Shown here one piece after another: positions 58,851 through 64,000 of a stretch of 64,000 bases of DNA; position 1 is the stretch's first letter; the number at the start of each line of letters is the position of its first letter. The notes below the pieces were generated by a model, which had not been told where the DNA came from, did no database searches, and saw only the letters and a program-made list of their open reading frames with translations. The position numbers and the translations under genes are program-made. The DNA comes from Ophioderma brevispina (taxonomy: Eukaryota; Echinodermata; Ophiuroidea; Amphilepidida; Ophiodermatidae): positions 1 through 64,000 of the forward strand of contig JAMKCH010012511.1 of the NCBI GenBank assembly GCA_023653785.1. Direction: 5' to 3'.

Positions 58851-59099
58851 TCAATTCTCTTCTGGTCCTTGCCTGACTTCTGTGGGTACTTTTTTGTAAC
58901 CAGCAAAGCTTCTGGTAGTATAAAACTTTTCTTCTTCATCACCTGCGAGCTTTGAGAGTTGTGATGTTGAGGGTTGAGTTTGGTTGCCAGGGTTCATTAC
59001 CGCGATCTGTTCTTCACTGGATAAGCTGGGACTGTCTACTTTGACAAGAGGGATGGTGGCTGAGTCTCTGCGCTCATTTTTGACTGAAGGCACAACTCT
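58851..59099 (-). CDS. Exon-like block, hydrophilic tail of an unrecognised protein
   Basis: The acceptor ATATCTATCAG borders it at 59100. It then stays open over 82 codons: VPSVKNERRDSATIPLVKVD, SPSLSSEEQIAVMNPGNQTQ and EEEKFYTTRSFAGYKKVPTE lie in it before TAA. The Ser/Thr/Gln/Glu-rich sequence without hydrophobic core looks like a cytoplasmic tail. It may belong with the membrane exon at 61.84-61.98 kb. Confidence 0.4.
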   Translation of the reverse strand, partial: RVVPSVKNERRDSATIPLVKVDSPSLSSEEQIAVMNPGNQTQPSTSQLSKLAGDEEEKFYTTRSFAGYKKVPTEVRQGPEEN

Positions 59100-61842
59100 C
59101 TGATAGATATAAAAATGTTAATTATAAAATTGAGCAAGAACATAAATACAATAATGAATGTTTATGAGGCCAATTGGTAAAGACTATTTTTCCATGAGTT
59201 GAAAGATGAATGTTCCATTCCACGAGGTGCAAGCCAAGTTGAATGGACATAATTAATCCTTTCATTGCACAAAGAACACATTCATTATTTGTTTTATATA
59301 AACATCAATAGATCCTGCCTGGCAATAACTTAGACTATCTTGCTTGAATTTGGGTCTAGGCTTATAGGCTAGCCAAGACCGCAGTCCAGTGCAAGAACTA
59401 GCTCCGGCTGGGCTTGCCTAAAATATGTTTGACTTACATTTACCTTTTCGCCCGATCAATTTGCTACATCCACTGCAGTCACAACAATGAGGAAAAAAAC
59501 CTCCCTGGCCGGAAATTCATGTAGAACTTGCAGCAGACATATTTGCCCTGCGCGGCGAGAAAACATATCGTACCCCCTTACTGTGTCGCTCATGCAAAAG
59601 CGCAAGATCCCAAGACTCGTTGCTGCACCGCAACACTTATAACAATATAACGTCAGCCATGGCTAATTTTTCGTAGAAGTGTGTTGCATTAAGGTGATTT
59701 CTACAGATGCACGAGGCCGTGCAATAGAACGAAATCTAAAATGCACGCGAAGGGAACCAAAAAATAGTATGTGACGTGAAATGCTTTAAGACATCTGGCT
59801 GATAAGCATCCAATCAAATGACAAGGGATTAACTTAGGTGTTATAGACCATAATTCCCCAATTCCTGAAGATGCAAATTTTTTATGTGTAACATAGATTT
59901 AATTCTGACAGAATTTAGGAATCCGTATTTATAAAATGTTCCTACTTAGGTTCATCACCTTTATTACCCATGTGTGAACTTAAGGGGTGCGTGTGGGCTA
60001 CTTCTCCTTGCAGTTTGCCCCACACTATTCGATATAACTTTGGTGTTAAGAGCTCTGCCGATTTTGTGATGAAACAGGGTCTTATATAGCCTGGTAGATC
60101 ATAAGTGTTTTGACATTGCTTTCTAATGACACCAGAGTACCAGGAAAAACTTCACACGTCAGGAGGTGTGCACTATACCAAAACCGTGCCTGCAAATTTC
60201 TGGAAAAATCTTGTTCCATTTTTCACTTTTAAATGCTACATCAATGAAATGTGTTTCCCAGCACAGTGCAGTGGTAGGCAAGAGTGCTAAGTTAAATATT
60301 TCTGAGATGAACAAACGATATCAGAGCAGGAATCAGTCAATTTTAGATTCCAAAGGGACAACCTGCTGAGTATGAATCAGGTGACAAAACAGACAGAAAC
60401 CCCGACTGGGGATTGAATTGAACTGCACCTCATTTAAAGGTCATGGACACGAATTTGAATAAAAAATTTCTTCATTTGTTACTTTTGCCTCAACATAGCC
60501 AGATCAAATCTTACACCAATTTTTAAAACTTAACGATCGCCAAAAGTGGTAAATGTCAAAGATAAATAACCCAAATCACCAGAGGCGAAATGTCCTTAAT
60601 CACCGTGCATTGCAAAGCCGATGAAAGAGTGCTAGAAAGGAACTTACACAACTGACTAAAGTACAAGTATTATGTGCTAACCAACCTGTTCAAATGAGAT
60701 AAATGTCGTGGCGGTCTCACATAGCCCCCCCCCATCCCCGGGGCAAAGGGGACTGAATCCCAGACAATTAAGACGATAATGAGCGATCAATATGCTAATT
60801 GCTATTAAAGATTCATAGCCCAATCACATACTGTATTATCAGACGAAATGAGGTTTCAAGAAAATTGCATTGAAAATTCTACCTGAGATTTCATGTTTGT
60901 ACATATGGAATTAAACATTACAATTTAATTTCAATTTTGCATTATGAAGAAGAAAACAGTCTGAAGTTTAAGTTGTAACCTTGCTGAGTTTGGAGTTGCA
61001 TCGTATTCCCGATAAAAGATACAAATTCTAAGTCTGTTTAGTGAAAACACAGTCTATTTTCACCAGACAACGCTAATTTCACCGTTTAATTTCAATGCGT
61101 TCAGGATATATCTATGTGTCAAAAACACGTCATATTGTTACGCACGAGGCAAATACGACGCACATAGATCTGTAGGTGAAAAAAGCTGTAACAGATTGTT
61201 GTAGGAACAGCGTTATTATAGCCTATGAATTACGTGTAAAGGATACCATACGGCAGCATGCTGAAATCGCGGATATGCAGTTTGAGATTAGTGGAATCAA
61301 AAGTATTAATAATTATTCACTAATTAGGTTCAATTTCAAAGATTGTAACTTGTGCATGTATAGACCATAACATTATAGTACATATGCAAAATATCTCAAA
61401 AAAGAAAAATATATCAGAAAGACAGTATGTGATGTGGGCGCGATTACAGCTGTGTGGCTTATAAATGATCCATGTGAGGTTTGTTTATTTAGGAAAACCC
61501 TATGTTTCATAAATCATTAAACTGAGGCTGATTCCTTTCCAATGTTGACTCTGAAATATGCATTTCCTTCTGAGAAGAGGAAGGCCCCAAAATACCGATT
61601 TAGCACCCCTCTAAAAGATAAAATGGTCTCGACCAGTGACCCAGGTCACACCCTGTCGAACCATTGCTCTTCCTTAAATCCGTTTTGGCTCAAGCCCACA
61701 CGGACGCGCGGTCATATCATGCTGTGGGGCGTGGCTGGAAGGGGGAAGTCAACATTGGAAAGGAAATCAGCCTAGTTAAATGCATTTATGAAACCATAAT
61801 GTGTTTCTAACTAAATCATACCAATGAGCTTGATTTCCTTAC
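59100..61842. other. Probable intron of the minus-strand gene
   Basis: No further exon recognised. The 67-codon plus frame at 60166 and the 64-codon frame at 61176 have no motifs. Confidence 0.35.
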
Positions 61843-61978
61843 AACCCCAATGTGACTGAGGAAAGATAGCAATTAAACCCCCGTTGATGATAATTCCAAT
61901 CAACACCAGGACAGCACACTCAGTCGGAGGTGGAGCAGATATCTCAGCGCAGTCAACAGAGTGCAGCCAAAGGCGAGA
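61843..61978 (-). CDS. Exon-like block with a transmembrane segment
   Basis: It is bordered on minus by the acceptor TTTATTGAG and the strong donor GTAAGG. It reads SRLWLHSVDCAEISAPPPTE, then CAVLVLIGIIINGGLIAIFP, a hydrophobic stretch of about 20 residues preceded by two cysteines and a PPP turn. It fits the junction between an outer domain and a membrane helix. Family unknown. Confidence 0.4.
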
Positions 61979-62189
61979 CTCAATAAACATAAAGAAAAAC
62001 ATATGTGAAAAGGCCTCTAAGCATTAACATAAAAATCGGGGACAAAGAAGCTCACCTGACAACGGCAATACTCCGGGCGAGCCGTCATAGTCGGCAACCG
62101 GAAGGGAGACTTTATGTATTAGTGTTGGTGATATAGATTAATTAGATTTAGTGGTGTTTCTGCAGGAGTGCCCTCGCAACGTTCTCTTG

Positions 62190-63150
62190 GGGAGTTGTAC
62201 GTTTCTGTAGTACACCGACTAAAAAGTTTGGGAGCCCTCCACGACATAGTTGCATGATTTAGAGGCAATAGATCCGCGGTGATTAGGCCATGACGATGTG
62301 ATGTCCGAACTGAATGGGCTCGAGCTTGGAAGCTCCTATCACCGCGTTTGAATCATTAATTACAGCGGTAATCCATCTAGCAATTGCCGCTTTGGACGCG
62401 GACCCGTGGGGAGAAGCGTGTGTAAGAAACAACTAGTCGTTCGAGCCCGCGAGCGGACTAGTTTACGTTTATAGGACTCAAGGGCCCGAACGGGACACCC
62501 CAGGCGATCTTCCCGCACGAAAGAGTGACATGCAATTCGGGCTAAGATAATTGTTGATCGTGTCGGAATGAGGAGACTCGTTCTTGGCCAGAAAATAGCC
62601 ATAAAGAACAAATTTGACCTGTCCCGAGAGAATTTCTGACGCTGGACAGCGAGATATTCGTAATCTCGAGCCTCGTTTATCCCAGAGGCGAAGGGCGACA
62701 GGAAAGCCGTCTTAATGGTGACATGTTTAGTGATGCCTCTCAGCAATTGGTTCGAACGGGGGTTTCACTAAATAAGGATAAGAATGAGTTAAGGTCCCAG
62801 GGGGGACCTGCCTCATGGTCGGGAGGTCGTTTATTAAATCCCCTCTAGAAGGGAGACGGAAGCGAACATCGTCATTGAAGGTTGATCCGTCGTCAAACTT
62901 ATGGATCGCGGATAGCGGACTTGTAGTTTCTCAGGCGAAGTTGAACGATCGCTATCAAAGCGTCGGTGGAGGAAAAAGTCAGCGATCTCGGCTACAGATG
63001 CCGAGTCGGAGAACCTTCGTCGCTCCACACCAGCGGAAAGTAGGGTCCGAGACGCATAGAGTAAGCGTCCATGTGGACTTCCTTTCTTCCCGACGATTAT
63101 GAGCAAGGCAGCCCTCTGTGAAAAGACAGAATCTCGGCATCGCTGCCCGA
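62190..63150 (-). pseudogene. DIRS tyrosine recombinase, frame-broken
   Basis: The N-terminal part reads SVAEIADFFLHRRFDSDRS, then YPRSISLTTD, matching the core-binding domain of DIRS recombinases. The catalytic half reads HVTIKTAFLSPFASG, then KFSRDRSNLFFMA and LGCPVRALESYKRK, then in another frame IARWITAVIND and LEPIQFGHHIV before stops. The first catalytic arginine region (normally after ASGK) is out of frame, and stop codons lie after GHHIVMA. At least three frame breaks leave no intact protein. Confidence 0.75.
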
Positions 63151-63164
63151 TAATGGCCACGCAG

Positions 63165-63905
63165 TCAAAGCTCTAGGGTGCTCCAGCGGACAGGGACTGG
63201 CGCTCCCTCGTCCGGATATAATACTCTTTCCGCCAGGACGATCCAACACGGCCGAAACCCAAAGGTGTTCGGCCAAAAGGGAGCGAGCGGCTTGACACGG
63301 CACGGGCCCCCATCCAATTTTCGAAACCACGAGAGGATCGGAAAGTGGTGGTGAAGGCATAGGGCCGTGATCCCCGTCAAGTTCATCGCAGAGCGTGTGA
63401 CTGAGTACGCACCCGGGTCGTTGAGTCCGGGTGCAATACCGAGGGAGCTGGTGACTCTGGGTCGAGGCGAACAGGTCGATATGAGGCCCATTACAGTCTT
63501 TCGAAAGATCTCCCTAAGGGACATCCTCGATTCAGTTTCCCTTCCGAGGCCGTCATCCTGCCGCGCTACAGATCGTCGGCAAAGAAAGTTGACGGCCCCC
63601 GGAATGTGTACTGCGGACCTCGTGATGGCCCGGTCTCGACAAAACGCTATGATTACGCCTGGCGTCGAAGGCACAAGAGGCCGGGACCGACAGTCCCGCC
63701 CTGTTGTTGATTGTAGAGCCAGCCACGGGATGGGTTGTCCGTCTGCATACTAGGACACTGGAGTTGGTCACCATCGCCTCGAAGTGAGATTAAGGGTTAC
63801 GCCACTGCCCACAATTCGTAGGGCGCTGAGGTCTAGGGTGAAACCCCCCCCAACCCGACTTTGACGCGTCCGTAGTGATAACAATAGCGACAGGAGGCGC
63901 GGGGA
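63165..63905 (-). pseudogene. DIRS RNase H region, frame-broken
   Basis: VAIVITTDASKSGWGG at about 63840-63888 holds the first catalytic Asp of RNase H (TDAS..GWG). VHIPGAVNF with ARQDDG follows near 63560-63610. FADDL, the usual AD.LSR partner, is in a neighbouring frame and followed by TAG. Further on, DPGAYSV, SAMNLTG and APFWP match the conserved tail between RNase H and recombinase in DIRS polyproteins. It is not functional as read. Confidence 0.75.
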
Positions 63906-64000
63906 AAAGAATTTCCCGAAGTCAGGTGGGGGGTGATGAGACCCACAGCCAGGTGCTCCCGGACTCCGCATTTGACGGGGGATCAGGAAGGAGTCTGGGT

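Larger units (their letters stand above)
62030..64000 (-). mobile_element. DIRS-type tyrosine-recombinase retrotransposon, 3' part
   Basis: On minus the window enters the element upstream of its RNase H (motif at 63.85-63.9 kb), then runs through the RNase H end (63.17-63.7 kb) and the tyrosine recombinase (63.15-62.19 kb). The reverse transcriptase lies beyond 64000. Domain order is that of DIRS elements, which use a tyrosine recombinase instead of a DDE integrase. The GC content is clearly higher than in the host flank. The CG-rich end near 62040-62110 ('gacggctcgcccggagtatt' on minus) may belong to its terminal repeat. Frames on the plus strand here are shadows. Confidence 0.8.

Noticed and set aside
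63367..63753. 128-codon plus-strand frame
   Set aside because: Antisense shadow of the DIRS RNase H region, where the minus strand carries the motifs.

Overview
This is a 64 kb piece of an animal nuclear genome, AT-rich apart from its right end. Coding sequence lies in short exons with GT..AG borders, separated by kilobase introns and many decayed mobile elements. I see no bacterial operons, rRNA or CRISPR. The repeat content (a DIRS retrotransposon, short inverted-repeat elements, a roughly 167-bp repeat carrying ATGGCGGC, an L2/CR1-like LINE tail) and a motile-cilium gene suggest a marine invertebrate, perhaps a non-vertebrate deuterostome. That placement is inference. Two host genes are recognisable by protein similarity. 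On the plus strand, nine exons between about 8.29 and 14.42 kb encode a mitochondrial carrier of the carnitine/acylcarnitine-like SLC25 clade, with all three carrier repeats in order. Also on the plus strand, four exons between 32.65 and 45.31 kb encode CFAP276 (C1orf194), a microtubule inner protein of motile cilia. Both genes are repeatedly thrown out of frame by one-base changes, several inside A or G runs, while their splice sites look normal. An unpolished long-read consensus explains this better than two neighbouring pseudogenes, though decay cannot be excluded. An unrecognised minus-strand gene is suggested by exon-like blocks at 57.6-58.2, 58.85-59.1 and 61.84-61.98 kb. Layout: 0-0.36 kb is a 167-bp-type repeat cluster. 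4.1-6.45 kb is a large inverted repeat, one arm split by an 870-bp hairpin-ended element with a 6-bp target duplication. 6.45-6.67 kb is a LINE 3' tail and 6.9-7.5 kb an inverted-repeat element. 8.3-14.4 kb is the SLC25 gene, with a 112-bp palindrome next to one exon. 16.05-16.95 and 18.75-19.65 kb are two more 167-bp repeat clusters in opposite orientations. 23.3 kb is a small inverted-repeat element with an internal minisatellite. 29.0 and 31.0 kb hold two copies of one GGGCGCACA-ended element. 32.65-45.3 kb is CFAP276, with a 2.6-kb tandem duplication in its first intron. 51.05-52.03 kb is a second hairpin-ended element carrying an array with TGACCTTGA motifs. 54.79-55.75 kb is a further inverted-repeat element. 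57.6-62.0 kb is the unrecognised minus-strand gene. 62.03-64 kb is the 3' part of a DIRS-type tyrosine-recombinase retrotransposon on the minus strand, running off the window. I found no convincing new multi-gene system. The observations most worth checking are the frame breaks, the tandem duplication inside CFAP276, the nested hairpin element whose empty site is preserved in the other arm of the inverted repeat, the palindrome beside an SLC25 splice site, and the TGACCTTGA array.
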